A DNA stretch of 64,000 nt from Bryobacterales bacterium (GTDB lineage: Bacteria > Acidobacteriota > Terriglobia > Bryobacterales > Bryobacteraceae). The stretch covers positions 1 to 64,000 of the forward strand of contig JADLCT010000059.1 in NCBI GenBank assembly GCA_020847045.1, written 5' to 3'. Positions 1-7,634 of this stretch are shown one piece after another. Made by a program: the position numbers and the translations under genes. The notes below the pieces were generated by a model that had not been told where the DNA came from, did no database searches, and worked only from the letters and a program-made list of their open reading frames with translations. Positions within the stretch are counted from its first letter, which is position 1. Each line of letters starts with the position of its first letter.

Positions 1-78
1 AACGGTCTCGCCGCTTTCGCCCTGCTCCGCGATCAGCCGGATCCACCTGGACCGCACCTCGGGTTGTAACGTACCCAT
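1..78 (-). CDS. Transposase/integrase-like HTH protein, N-terminal 26 residues (cut by window edge)
   Basis: A minus-strand reading frame starts with ATG at 78 and runs off the left edge. Its first residues read MGTLQPEVRSRWIRL and continue with IAEQGES. This resembles the N-terminal helix-turn-helix of IS481/IS3-like integrases, which often begin with RxRWxxLIxxGESV-type sequence. A weak purine-rich stretch (GAGTGGAAG) precedes the start. Only 26 codons are visible, so catalytic residues cannot be checked. The family call is inference from a short motif. Confidence 0.5.
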   Translation of the reverse strand, partial: MGTLQPEVRSRWIRLIAEQGESGETV

Positions 79-784
79 ACTTCCACTCTGCGCCCGGGAC
101 CGCACGGCTCACAAGATGGGGTTCACGTAGCGCTCACGTTATTGCCGGAACGAAATCATTCAATGCCTCGTTCCGATTGAGCTGCGAGCCCTGCTATGAA
201 ATGGCGAGAGAAGTTCAACCCGCCAAGCACGGCGTCGTTCACGAAAACCGGGGTAGTATCCGCGTGTCCTTGGATGACCAAAACATCAAATACAGCATCA
301 ACTTTTCTCCTTGCGGCTGTGGCGCGGCAGGGGCCGCGCATGATGAACTTTCACGAAGTGTTGGCGGTAGCGGCCCCCGACGCGACGATAGGAGTGTCAA
401 GGGTTGTGGCGGGCTAAGCCTGTCCAAACCGGGGTCGCTACCGCCGATTTACAGGCCCCGCCCGACGTTCCCGCGCTGGACGCGCGATCCGCGCTATCTC
501 CTCGCTGGCGCAAAACTTGGCGCGCGGTCCGTTGGACCGCCGAAGGGGACCCGATTGCACTAGACCGCCGCTTCGGGGCCGGTCCGGCACGGCCCGCGAT
601 AAACGGCAATCTAGGATGCATGAAGAAAGCTCCGGATCATCCCGTAGGCGTGCGGCGCGAGATTCCCGCCGCCCTGTGTTCCTCTGCATTGGACAACGAT
701 CTTCGACACCGCATTCCTGAGAGGCCACGGTTCGACCCGCCACCGTTCTGATCGATACGTCCACACCTGCGGCCTCTCCGCAAT
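79..784. other. Non-coding or degraded stretch, no gene supported
   Basis: Several overlapping short open frames occur on both strands, but none has a ribosome-binding site, recognisable motif or clear coding bias over its neighbours. The stretch lies between a transposase 5' end and the YHS gene, so it may be decayed sequence left by insertion events. I recognise nothing in it. Confidence 0.5.
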
Positions 785-1225
785 CTATTTGTGAAGGCCC
801 GGCCAGTTGCGGTCACCTTCCTGGATGCGCGCCGTTGTGTCCTGTTCCCACTTCTTCTGCACGCTGTTGTCGTAGTTCAGATAGAGCTTGCTGCCGACGA
901 TGCGCCACGCCTCGGGATCGCCATTCGCGGTGTAGCCTTTGCTGACCGCCCAGGCACAGTAGCCACCGTATTGTGGCGCGTACTTCGCGGGTTCCTTCTG
1001 AAACAGATCGCGATGCTCAGCGGATACGAATTGCCACGTGGCGCCCATCCAATCGGCGGTGAACTGTGGGGAGCCTTTGGCCGGACGGCCATCGGTGAAA
1101 TAGGACACGGCATCGTAGCCGTGAATGGCGAGGCCGTTGTCTTTGTTCACGGCGTCCATAGGCGATTTCGCGGCGAGCGGAAGCGCAAACGCGCCAATCG
1201 CGAGTAATAAAAAGTTTCGTCTCAT
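785..1225 (-). CDS. Exported YHS domain protein
   Basis: A protein of 146 residues with an N-terminal signal peptide (MRRNFLLLAIGAFALPLAAK). The start at 1225 is preferred over an upstream ATG at 1249 because it puts the signal peptide first. The mature part carries the features of the small YHS-domain family: GYDAVSYF near residue 35, a TWQFVSAEHRDLF segment and GGYCAWAVSKG with the single cysteine. Family members are periplasmic and often linked to metals or redox stress; the actual role is not established. It is transcribed divergently from the SDR operon that begins at 1335, so a shared control region lies at 1226-1334. Confidence 0.85.
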   Translation of the reverse strand: MRRNFLLLAIGAFALPLAAKSPMDAVNKDNGLAIHGYDAVSYFTDGRPAKGSPQFTADWMGATWQFVSAEHRDLFQKEPAKYAPQYGGYCAWAVSKGYTANGDPEAWRIVGSKLYLNYDNSVQKKWEQDTTARIQEGDRNWPGLHK

Positions 1226-1334
1226 GCCCGTAATATGCCCTCCCGCCAAAACGTTATTCCGGCGGTTGCATCCGGGAATAAGGCTCTACGGCGTCGGGAT
1301 CTCGCTAGTGAATCGAAACAAGATGGGAGACTAA

Positions 1335-2147
1335 ATGCTGCGACTGGAAGGCAAAAACATACTCGTTACCGGTGCGGGCTCCGGCATTGGCCAAGCCATC
1401 GCCGTACGGTTCGCGCGGGAAGGCGCGAACGTGGCCATCAACTACCGCTCCGGTCCGGAGTTGGCGGAAGAAACCCGCCGGCAGGCGCACGAAGCGGCGC
1501 GGATGAATGGAGCCATCGGTGCGAAGACCATCCTCGTGCAGGCCGACGTGGCCCGTGAGGAAGACGTTACCGCGATGTTCGCCACGGCCGCGAGCGAGTT
1601 CGGCCGCGTCGACGTGCTCGTCAATAATGCGGGAATTCAGAAGCCTTCCGCTAGCGAGGACATTGAAATGGCCGACTTCGACCGTGTCCTGGGCGTCAAC
1701 CTGCGCGGCGCGTTTCTCTGTGCGCGGCAAGCCATCCGCCACTTCCGGTCGCGTCCGGGCGGCGGCGTCATTCTGAACAACTCCAGCGTTCATGAAATCA
1801 TCCCGAAGCCCAAATACCTGCCCTATTCGATCAGCAAAGGCGGCATGGAGAACCTGACCAAATCGCTTGCCCTGGAGTATGCGGGCCAGGGCATTCGCGT
1901 AAACGCCGTTGGCCCCGGAGCGGTCGTCACGCCGATCAACAAAGCGTGGATCGACAACCCGAAAGCACGCGGCGAAGTGGAGAGTCACATCCCGATGGGG
2001 CGTGCCGCGGCGGCCGACGAAATCGCCTCCGTGTTCGCATTCCTGGCCAGCGACGACGCGTCGTATGTCACCGGTCAGACGATATTCGCATGCGGCGGAC
2101 TGACGCTCTATCCCGAGTTCCGTGTCGCTTGGTCGTCCGGCGAGTAA
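1335..2147 (+). CDS. Short-chain dehydrogenase/reductase (glucose-1-dehydrogenase-like)
   Basis: A classical SDR of 270 residues. The Rossmann glycine motif TGAGSGIG lies near residue 12, the structural NNAG motif near 96, the active-site serine in NNSSVHE near 148 and the YxxxK catalytic pair in YSISK near 163. Such enzymes reduce or oxidise a carbonyl/alcohol with NAD(P). The sequence is closest in feel to glucose-1-dehydrogenase/3-oxoacyl reductase types; the substrate is unknown. It is the first gene of a tight plus-strand run ending at 8705. A purine-rich GGGAGA sits a few bases before the ATG. Confidence 0.9.
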   Translation: MLRLEGKNILVTGAGSGIGQAIAVRFAREGANVAINYRSGPELAEETRRQAHEAARMNGAIGAKTILVQADVAREEDVTAMFATAASEFGRVDVLVNNAGIQKPSASEDIEMADFDRVLGVNLRGAFLCARQAIRHFRSRPGGGVILNNSSVHEIIPKPKYLPYSISKGGMENLTKSLALEYAGQGIRVNAVGPGAVVTPINKAWIDNPKARGEVESHIPMGRAAAADEIASVFAFLASDDASYVTGQTIFACGGLTLYPEFRVAWSSGE

Positions 2148-2148
2148 G

Positions 2149-2853
2149 ATGCGCATCATGGCTCTCAAAAGCAGAGTGGTCCTCATCACGGGCGCGAAAG
2201 GCGGACTTGGGACCTACGTCACCAACGCCTTCCTTGCCGCGGGCGCTCGAGTCGCCGGCGTGTCGCGCTCGATTCAACAGAGCGACTTCAATCACCCGTC
2301 ATTCGTCGCGATTCCCGCGGAGTTGAGCTCACGCGATGCCGCCGAGACACTGGCAGGCGAAGCGCTCTCGCGATTTGGACGCGTCGACGCATTGGTTCAC
2401 TTGCTTGGTGGATTTGCCGGCGGCACAACCGTTGCCGATAGCGACGATTCGACGCTCGATCAGATGTTCGACCTCAACTTCCGCTCGCTGTTTCACATCT
2501 CCCGGGCCGTCCTGCCCGGCATGCAATCACGTCGCGCGGGTTCGATCCTGGCCGTGGGAAGCCGCACGGCCGTGGAACCGCAGGCGGGCCTCGGACTTTA
2601 CTCCGCCTCAAAGGCAGCTCTGGTTTCGCTCGTCCGCACAATCGCAAAAGAGAACGCGTGCTGCGGTGTCGCGGCGAACGTCGTGCTTCCGGGCACCATG
2701 GACACACCTGCCAACCGCAAGGCGATGCCGGACGCGGATACTTCGAAATGGGTGCAGCCCAGCCAGATCGCGGCCCTTCTGGTGCACCTTGCCTCGTGCG
2801 AGGCAACGCAACTGAGCGGTGCCGTGATTCCGGTCTACGGCGGCGAGGTCTAA
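2149..2853 (+). CDS. Short-chain dehydrogenase/reductase, second copy
   Basis: A 234-residue SDR. The start at 2149 lies one base after the previous stop; an alternative ATG at 2158 gives MALKSRVVLITGAKGG and is equally possible. It has the glycine motif TGAKGGLG and the YSASK catalytic motif, but the usual NNAG is replaced by LLGGFAGG. The serine of VGSRTAVEP is the likely catalytic serine. Divergent NNAG regions are common in atypical SDRs. It is translationally close to the first SDR and directly abuts the next small gene, so all three are probably co-transcribed. Substrate unknown. Confidence 0.87.
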   Translation: MRIMALKSRVVLITGAKGGLGTYVTNAFLAAGARVAGVSRSIQQSDFNHPSFVAIPAELSSRDAAETLAGEALSRFGRVDALVHLLGGFAGGTTVADSDDSTLDQMFDLNFRSLFHISRAVLPGMQSRRAGSILAVGSRTAVEPQAGLGLYSASKAALVSLVRTIAKENACCGVAANVVLPGTMDTPANRKAMPDADTSKWVQPSQIAALLVHLASCEATQLSGAVIPVYGGEV

Positions 2854-3066
2854 ATGAGCGTCCTCGCGGCCGGTTGGATGGCGGCCGCGCTGGGCCTCTA
2901 CGCCGGGGCCGGGCTTCTGTTCGCGATACCCTTCCTTATCTGGGGATTGCCCGGCATGGATGCCGCCGCACGTGGTTCGAGTGTGGCGTTTCGACTGCTG
3001 ATTCTACCGGGTTCGGCGGCGCTTTGGCCGGTGTTACTAAAACGTTGGCTGAGGAGCCACAGATGA
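2854..3066 (+). CDS. Small membrane protein, 70 residues
   Basis: The ATG follows the preceding TAA with no gap, and its own stop overlaps the next start (ATGA at 3063-3066). The protein has two hydrophobic segments, roughly residues 4-30 (ending in FAIPFLIWGLPG) and 41-62, and a basic tail ending RWLRSHR. This is a two-pass membrane protein with no family I recognise. Its position, coupled to a 44-residue membrane protein and a heme/Rieske protein, suggests a small subunit or assembly factor of that redox module; this is inference. Confidence 0.7.
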   Translation: MSVLAAGWMAAALGLYAGAGLLFAIPFLIWGLPGMDAAARGSSVAFRLLILPGSAALWPVLLKRWLRSHR

Positions 3067-3197
3067 TCGCGCCGCTTCGACGCACGCATCGGATCGTGTG
3101 GGCCGTGTTTGCGCTACTTCTGCCGCTGTTGCTCGTGGCTAGCCTCGCCGTGCGTACCGATTCGACTCCCATCAACCGCCATCTTCGTCTGCCATGA
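3063..3197 (+). CDS. Small single-pass membrane protein, 44 residues
   Basis: A short gene held between ATGA overlaps at both ends (3063-3066 with the upstream gene, 3194-3197 with the downstream gene). It reads MIAPLRRTHRIVWAVF, then a hydrophobic run of leucines and valines (residues 13-30), then a polar tail ending NRHLRLP. The layout is positive-inside followed by one transmembrane helix. Being wedged between two overlaps is strong evidence that it is translated. No family is recognised; a role with the next gene's membrane redox protein is inferred from coupling. Confidence 0.65.
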   Translation: MIAPLRRTHRIVWAVFALLLPLLLVASLAVRTDSTPINRHLRLP

Positions 3198-4228
3198 GCG
3201 TTTCGTATCAAGCCATCTCTTGGAACCGCCAAAAGAAGGTCTACGACCTCACGATCGCCGTGGGTGTCCTGCTGTATTTGGCGGCGTTCGCCGGCGTTGG
3301 GGCTCTCCTCCACCCCAGTGCCACCACGGAGACGGTGCTAATTCGCGGCTTGGGTACACTCGCGTTGCTCATGCTGCACGTCATTCTGTGCATCGGTCCG
3401 TTGAGCCGCCTGGACCCGCGCTTTTTGCCGCTCCTCTACAACCGCCGGCATTTGGGCGTCGCCATGTTCGTAGTTGCCCTGGCGCACAGCGTATTTTCAC
3501 TCGTGCAGTTTCACGCCTTCGGCGACTTGAATCCGTTGGTGAGCCTGCTTTCGAGCAACCAGCGGATTGACAGCCTCGCCCAGTTTCCCTTCCAACAGTT
3601 GGGATTCTGTGCTGTGATTATTCTCTTTTTGATGGCCGCTACTAGCCATGATTTTTGGCTGCATACACTGGAGCCGCGCGTGTGGAAGGCGCTGCACATG
3701 GGCGTCTACTTAGCCTATGCACTGGTCGTCGCGCACGTTTGCCTCGGCGTACTGCAATCGGAGGTGAACCGCGTCCTTCCGGCCGTGCTCGCGTTGGGTA
3801 TGGGCCTCGTGACGACGCTCCACCTGCTAGCCGCTCGCAAGGAGCGCGCCATGGACCGCCTGAAACTCAGTGTGGCCAAGGAAGGGTTTCTGGACGCGGG
3901 TACCGTTAGCAGCATCCCGGAGAAGTGCGCCCGTGTGGTGACGCTTGGCGGAGAACGTGTGGCCATCTTTCGCTACGACGGTAAGATTTCCGCACTCTCG
4001 AACGTCTGCCGCCACCAGAACGGGCCACTCGGCGAAGGCAAGATCATCGACGGCTGCGTCACTTGTCCCTGGCATGGATATCAATATGTGCCAGCCACGG
4101 GAGCCTCGCCGCCGCCCTTTCCGGAAAAGGTGGAAACCTATCGCACCCGGGTATTGGATGGCCGCGTGTGGATCCATCCAAGGGCACATCTACCAGGCAC
4201 CCCAATCGAACCGGCGGTGATCCCATGA
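3194..4228 (+). CDS. Ferric-reductase-like heme membrane domain fused to a Rieske [2Fe-2S] domain
   Basis: 344 residues. The first ~215 form six hydrophobic segments with histidines placed as possible heme ligands (H62, H98, H168, H181), like the ferric reductase/MsrQ transmembrane fold. The C-terminal ~120 residues are a Rieske domain with both cluster motifs, CRH (C272, H274) and CPWH (C291, H294). Together this suggests electron transfer between a [2Fe-2S] cluster and membrane b-hemes. The second cluster motif is followed by GYQY, as in Rieske ferredoxins of oxygenase systems. It is coupled by 4-base overlaps to genes on both sides. Electron donor and acceptor are unknown. Confidence 0.85.
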   Translation: MSVSYQAISWNRQKKVYDLTIAVGVLLYLAAFAGVGALLHPSATTETVLIRGLGTLALLMLHVILCIGPLSRLDPRFLPLLYNRRHLGVAMFVVALAHSVFSLVQFHAFGDLNPLVSLLSSNQRIDSLAQFPFQQLGFCAVIILFLMAATSHDFWLHTLEPRVWKALHMGVYLAYALVVAHVCLGVLQSEVNRVLPAVLALGMGLVTTLHLLAARKERAMDRLKLSVAKEGFLDAGTVSSIPEKCARVVTLGGERVAIFRYDGKISALSNVCRHQNGPLGEGKIIDGCVTCPWHGYQYVPATGASPPPFPEKVETYRTRVLDGRVWIHPRAHLPGTPIEPAVIP

Positions 4229-4869
4229 TGCGGTGCACGGCGCTCGTGTTGTTGCTTGCCGCCGTTGCCTTGGCGTTGACTCTCACGACGGCCCAAGGTC
4301 CTTTCGACTCCAGTTCCTTCTCTTTCCAGCAGTATCGCGACTACGCGGGCACGGTGTTCACCCGGCCTACGCCGACGCTGACGACCGCGGAGGGCAAGTT
4401 CCTGCTCACTCGTCCCGGCAAATTTGACGCCCAAGTAAGCGCGTGGAGTGGGCGCGCGGTGAGTCTTCGGGGCGCCCTTATCCAGTCCGGCGGGAATCGA
4501 ATGCTCGAAATCGAGCCGGCGTCCGTGCGTGAGGCAAGCGCCGCGCTGCAAATGCAGCCCCGCGCGGAGCACATCGCAACGATGGAACTCGCCGGCGAAA
4601 TCGCCGACAGCAAGTGCCATCTAGGCGTGATGAATCCGGGCCGCGGCAAAGTACACCGGGACTGCGCCGTGCGCTGCATTAGCGGCGGCGTGCCGCCCGC
4701 GCTTCTTGTACGCGACGCCACGGGAACACTGCATACGCTTCTGCTCACGGGCATCGGCCGTGAGATCCTCAACTACGTCGCAGAACCTGTCCGCATCCGC
4801 GGCGAACTGCAGCGCGCGAACGGCCACCTTCTTTTGAAAGCCGGCCCCTCTAGCCTGCGCCGGGAATAA
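4225..4869 (+). CDS. Secreted protein of unknown function with a cysteine-rich segment
   Basis: 214 residues starting MMRCTALVLLLAAVALALTL, a clear signal peptide. The start overlaps the upstream stop (ATGATG at 4225). The middle has a striking motif around residues 130-160: GEIADSKCHLGVMNPG followed by HRDCAVRCISGG, giving three closely spaced cysteines with a histidine. The rest resembles an OB-fold-like beta domain (VRIRGELQRANGHLLL). The conserved Cys/His block suggests metal or cofactor binding, or disulfides, next to the Rieske/heme protein, but no family name is certain. It probably acts outside the cytoplasmic membrane as a partner of the redox module. Confidence 0.7.
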   Translation: MMRCTALVLLLAAVALALTLTTAQGPFDSSSFSFQQYRDYAGTVFTRPTPTLTTAEGKFLLTRPGKFDAQVSAWSGRAVSLRGALIQSGGNRMLEIEPASVREASAALQMQPRAEHIATMELAGEIADSKCHLGVMNPGRGKVHRDCAVRCISGGVPPALLVRDATGTLHTLLLTGIGREILNYVAEPVRIRGELQRANGHLLLKAGPSSLRRE

Positions 4870-4901
4870 AGCGGCCCCCGCTCCTGATTGCACAGGCAGC
4901 C

Positions 4902-6776
4902 ATGCGAGCCGATTTTCAATCGCTTCTTCCAAGCCTAGTGCCGGTGGCTCTGCCCGCACCTCTCGCTCGCGCGGCGGCACGGTGGCTTGGCCTCGAGGAA
5001 GCCGCTCGCACGTACCAGGCGCTGAAGTCGATGGGTGCCTCGCAGCCGATTGAGGAACGTCTGCTCAGGCACCTGGAAGTTGTCTGGCGCGCAACCGAAG
5101 AGGACCTCAAACGAGTGCCGCGTACAGGCCCGGCGTTGGTGGTCGCAAACCATCCATCTGGGATTCTCGACGGCGCTGTGTTAGCCACAATCCTGCGGCG
5201 CATTCGTCCCGATGTTCGCTTCCTCGCCAATGAGGCTCTGGCTCAAATTCCGGAGCTTCGCGAGCTTATCATCGCCGTCGATCCCTCTACCAGCGAGGCC
5301 GCCGCCCGCTGCAATCACAAGGCCATTCGCGAGATGCTCGACCATTTACAGCAAGGCGGAATGTCGGTGGTGTTTCCCGCCGGTGAAGTAGCGCACTTCC
5401 ATGTTGGCCAATGGCGGGTCACCGATCCGCAATGGCGTGCGGGTCTGGCACGCGTTCTCATGATGGCGGCCCGCCGCAAATGCGCGCCCGTTATCGTTCC
5501 CGTCCACGTCAGCGGGGGCAATAGTTTCGCCTTCCAGGCCGCAGGTCTGCTCCATTCCGGAATTCGCACAGCGATGCTTGCACGAGAGCTTTGGAACAAG
5601 AAGCGCGCTCGTGTCGACGTCCGCATCGGCAAACCCATCGATGCCAGTCGCGTGCTCGCTATCCCCACTGACGACGAGCGTATTCACTACCTTCGCTGGC
5701 GCACGTATTTTCTCGCCAACCGCAAAGAGTTCAAGCCGAACACGCGCGCGCCGCTTCCGGCAGGCCGGCCGAGGCAGGCGGCACAGCCGGTGACAGCTGG
5801 GCCTGGTCCCGACGAGCTTGCCGCGGAGGTGGCCTCGCTGACGCCTCGCCGCAGACTCATTGAGTCCGGCGACTTCAGCGTGTATCTCGCGCCGTCCCGC
5901 GAGATACCTCTGCTGCTCGAAGAGATTGGCCGCCTGCGCGAGGTCACGTTTCGCGCCGCCGGCGAGGGAACCGGACGAGCCCGCGATCTCGACGGGTTCG
6001 ACACGCACTATCTGCACCTGTTCGTGTGGAACTCCGCGCGCCGCGAAATTGCGGGAGCGTATCGCCTGGCGGGCAGCGACCAAGAGGGGCTCGGCGGGCT
6101 CTATTCCGCCACGCTCTTCCACTTCGACCACCGCTTCCTCCACGTCCTCGGCCCCGCGCTGGAGCTGGGCCGCTCGTTCGTACGCGAGGAGTATCAGAGA
6201 AGCTTCGCTCCGCTCCTGTTGCTGTGGAAGGGCATCGGCAAGTATGTCGCCGCCAATCCACGCTACCGGCGGTTGTTCGGCCCGGTCAGCATCAGCAATC
6301 GATACCAATCCATCTCACGTGAGCTGATGATTTCGTTTCTCGAAACCAGCGCTTCGATCCCTTCGTGGACCGGCCTAGTGAGCGCCCGCAACGCTCCGCC
6401 GCGCGCGCGTTCCAGAGCATTCTGCCGTGACATTGACGAACTCTCCGAACTCGTGGCCGACCTCGAGCCTAGCCGCTCCGGAGTGCCCGTTCTCTTGCGG
6501 CAATACATCCGGCTCGGCGGGAAACTTCTGGGATTCAACGTCGACCCGGAATTTTCCAACGCTCTGGATGGCTTGATGGTTGTGGACCTCACGCACACGG
6601 AGCGCAAGCTCCTTGACCGCTATCTCGGCCGCGATGAGGCGCAACAATTTCTCTCAGCTCAGGAGACCGCGCATGGAACATTCGAAAGCGTTCATCATCG
6701 CCAGTTGGATTCTGCGAGGCATCGCCGCGGCGATACTTCTGCAAACCTTGTACTTCAAGTTCACCGGAGCGCGTGA
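4902..6776 (+). CDS. olsF: Bifunctional ornithine-lipid synthase (OlsF-type acyltransferase fusion)
   Basis: A two-domain acyltransferase of 624 residues. Residues ~1-270 are a PlsC-like lysophospholipid acyltransferase with the NHPSGILDG active-site block (H and D catalytic pair) near 83 and FPAGEV near 160. Residues ~315-590 match the GNAT-like OlsB type, with ELGRSFVREEYQ and LLWKGIGKYVAANP. This order fits OlsF, known from Serratia and Flavobacterium, which makes ornithine lipids: the C-terminal half N-acylates ornithine and the N-terminal half adds the second acyl chain. Ornithine lipids are phosphorus-free membrane lipids. The last ~34 residues run over the start of the next gene and look unlike the family, so the natural stop was probably lost. 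Confidence 0.8.
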   Translation: MRADFQSLLPSLVPVALPAPLARAAARWLGLEEAARTYQALKSMGASQPIEERLLRHLEVVWRATEEDLKRVPRTGPALVVANHPSGILDGAVLATILRRIRPDVRFLANEALAQIPELRELIIAVDPSTSEAAARCNHKAIREMLDHLQQGGMSVVFPAGEVAHFHVGQWRVTDPQWRAGLARVLMMAARRKCAPVIVPVHVSGGNSFAFQAAGLLHSGIRTAMLARELWNKKRARVDVRIGKPIDASRVLAIPTDDERIHYLRWRTYFLANRKEFKPNTRAPLPAGRPRQAAQPVTAGPGPDELAAEVASLTPRRRLIESGDFSVYLAPSREIPLLLEEIGRLREVTFRAAGEGTGRARDLDGFDTHYLHLFVWNSARREIAGAYRLAGSDQEGLGGLYSATLFHFDHRFLHVLGPALELGRSFVREEYQRSFAPLLLLWKGIGKYVAANPRYRRLFGPVSISNRYQSISRELMISFLETSASIPSWTGLVSARNAPPRARSRAFCRDIDELSELVADLEPSRSGVPVLLRQYIRLGGKLLGFNVDPEFSNALDGLMVVDLTHTERKLLDRYLGRDEAQQFLSAQETAHGTFESVHHRQLDSARHRRGDTSANLVLQVHRSA

Positions 6777-7068
6777 GTCCGTCTATATCTTCTCCACGCT
6801 GGGCCTGGAACCATGGGGCCGGATCGGCTCGGGCATCGCTGAACTCATCGCCTCGGTGCTGCTTCTCATGCCGCGCACGGCCGTCTACGGCGCACTGCTC
6901 TCTCTCGGCGTCATCACGGGAGCTATCGCCAGCCATCTCACGAAAATCGGCATTGCGGTGCAGGCGGTTGGGGACCGTGGCGAACTGTTCGCCTTGGCTA
7001 TCGTCGTCTTCCTCTGCTCGGCGGCCGTCGCGGTGATGCATCGGGGAGAATTTCTGCGCTGGGAATAA
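6673..7068 (+). CDS. DoxX-like small integral membrane protein
   Basis: 131 residues with four hydrophobic segments. The start at 6673 gives MEHSKAFIIASWILRGIA followed by LQTLYFKFTGA, typical of DoxX/DoxD-like proteins (the YxKFTG stretch). A later segment reads GSGIAELIASVLLLMP. It overlaps the 3' end of the olsF frame by 104 bases in another frame. A GGAG sequence precedes the start. DoxX-like proteins are membrane proteins linked to thiol/redox stress in some bacteria; the role here is inferred from its neighbours, notably an exported peroxiredoxin directly downstream. Confidence 0.78.
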   Translation: MEHSKAFIIASWILRGIAAAILLQTLYFKFTGARESVYIFSTLGLEPWGRIGSGIAELIASVLLLMPRTAVYGALLSLGVITGAIASHLTKIGIAVQAVGDRGELFALAIVVFLCSAAVAVMHRGEFLRWE

Positions 7069-7096
7069 AAGCTTCTTCACCTGTCCTATAGGAGCG

Positions 7097-7630
7097 ATGA
7101 AACTTGCTCTCTTTCTATCCGCCGCGCTGCCGGTGCTGGCCGCCGCGCCCGCCATCGGCACGCAGGCTCCTGATTTCACGCTCAAAAACCTGAACGGCGC
7201 TTCCGTGCGCCTGGCCGATGAAACAGCGAAGGGACCCGTGGTTCTTGTCGTTCTGCGGGGATTTCCAGGCTATCAATGCCCTTTATGCGCACGCCATGTG
7301 AAGGAACTCGTCAACAACGCCGCTGCGCTCTCCACGGCCAAGGCCCGCGTGGTGATTGTGTACCCCGGCCCGGCCGACATCGTGCAGAGCAAGGGCAGCG
7401 AGTTCGCAACGGACAAGAATCTCCCTGCCCATTTCGAGATGCTCCTGGACCCCGACTACGTATTCACGAACCTCTACGGCCTGCGTTGGAATGCCCCGAA
7501 AGAGACCGCCTACCCGTCCACGTTCGTCCTCGACAAAACCGGCAAGATCGTCTACATCAAGGTGAGCACCACGCATGGCGGCCGCGCCCCGGCCAAGGAA
7601 ATACTTTCCGCGCTCGCCGCCATTCAGTAG
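7097..7630 (+). CDS. Exported peroxiredoxin-like (AhpC/TSA) protein
   Basis: 177 residues. A signal peptide (MKLALFLSAALPVLAAAP) is followed by the thioredoxin-like fold: APDFTLKNLNG near residue 24, a VVLRGFPGYQCPLC block with the two cysteines near 60, and YPSTFVLDKTGKIVYIKV near 140. The CPLC motif replaces the usual PxxxTxxC of classical peroxiredoxins, as seen in related redoxin-family proteins. It likely reduces peroxides or acts as a thiol oxidoreductase in the periplasm. A GGAGCG ribosome-binding site lies before the ATG. It sits 28 bases after the DoxX-like gene and 4 bases before LtrA. Confidence 0.82.
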   Translation: MKLALFLSAALPVLAAAPAIGTQAPDFTLKNLNGASVRLADETAKGPVVLVVLRGFPGYQCPLCARHVKELVNNAAALSTAKARVVIVYPGPADIVQSKGSEFATDKNLPAHFEMLLDPDYVFTNLYGLRWNAPKETAYPSTFVLDKTGKIVYIKVSTTHGGRAPAKEILSALAAIQ

Positions 7631-7634
7631 CACG

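Noticed and set aside
177-563. Overlapping open frames near the left edge as possible genes
   Set aside because: No start context or motif; frames overlap in all directions as is usual in GC-rich non-coding DNA.
2658-3197. A 179-codon open frame ending with the 44-residue gene
   Set aside because: Only the part from 3063 on is supported; the rest is the shadow of the second SDR in another frame.
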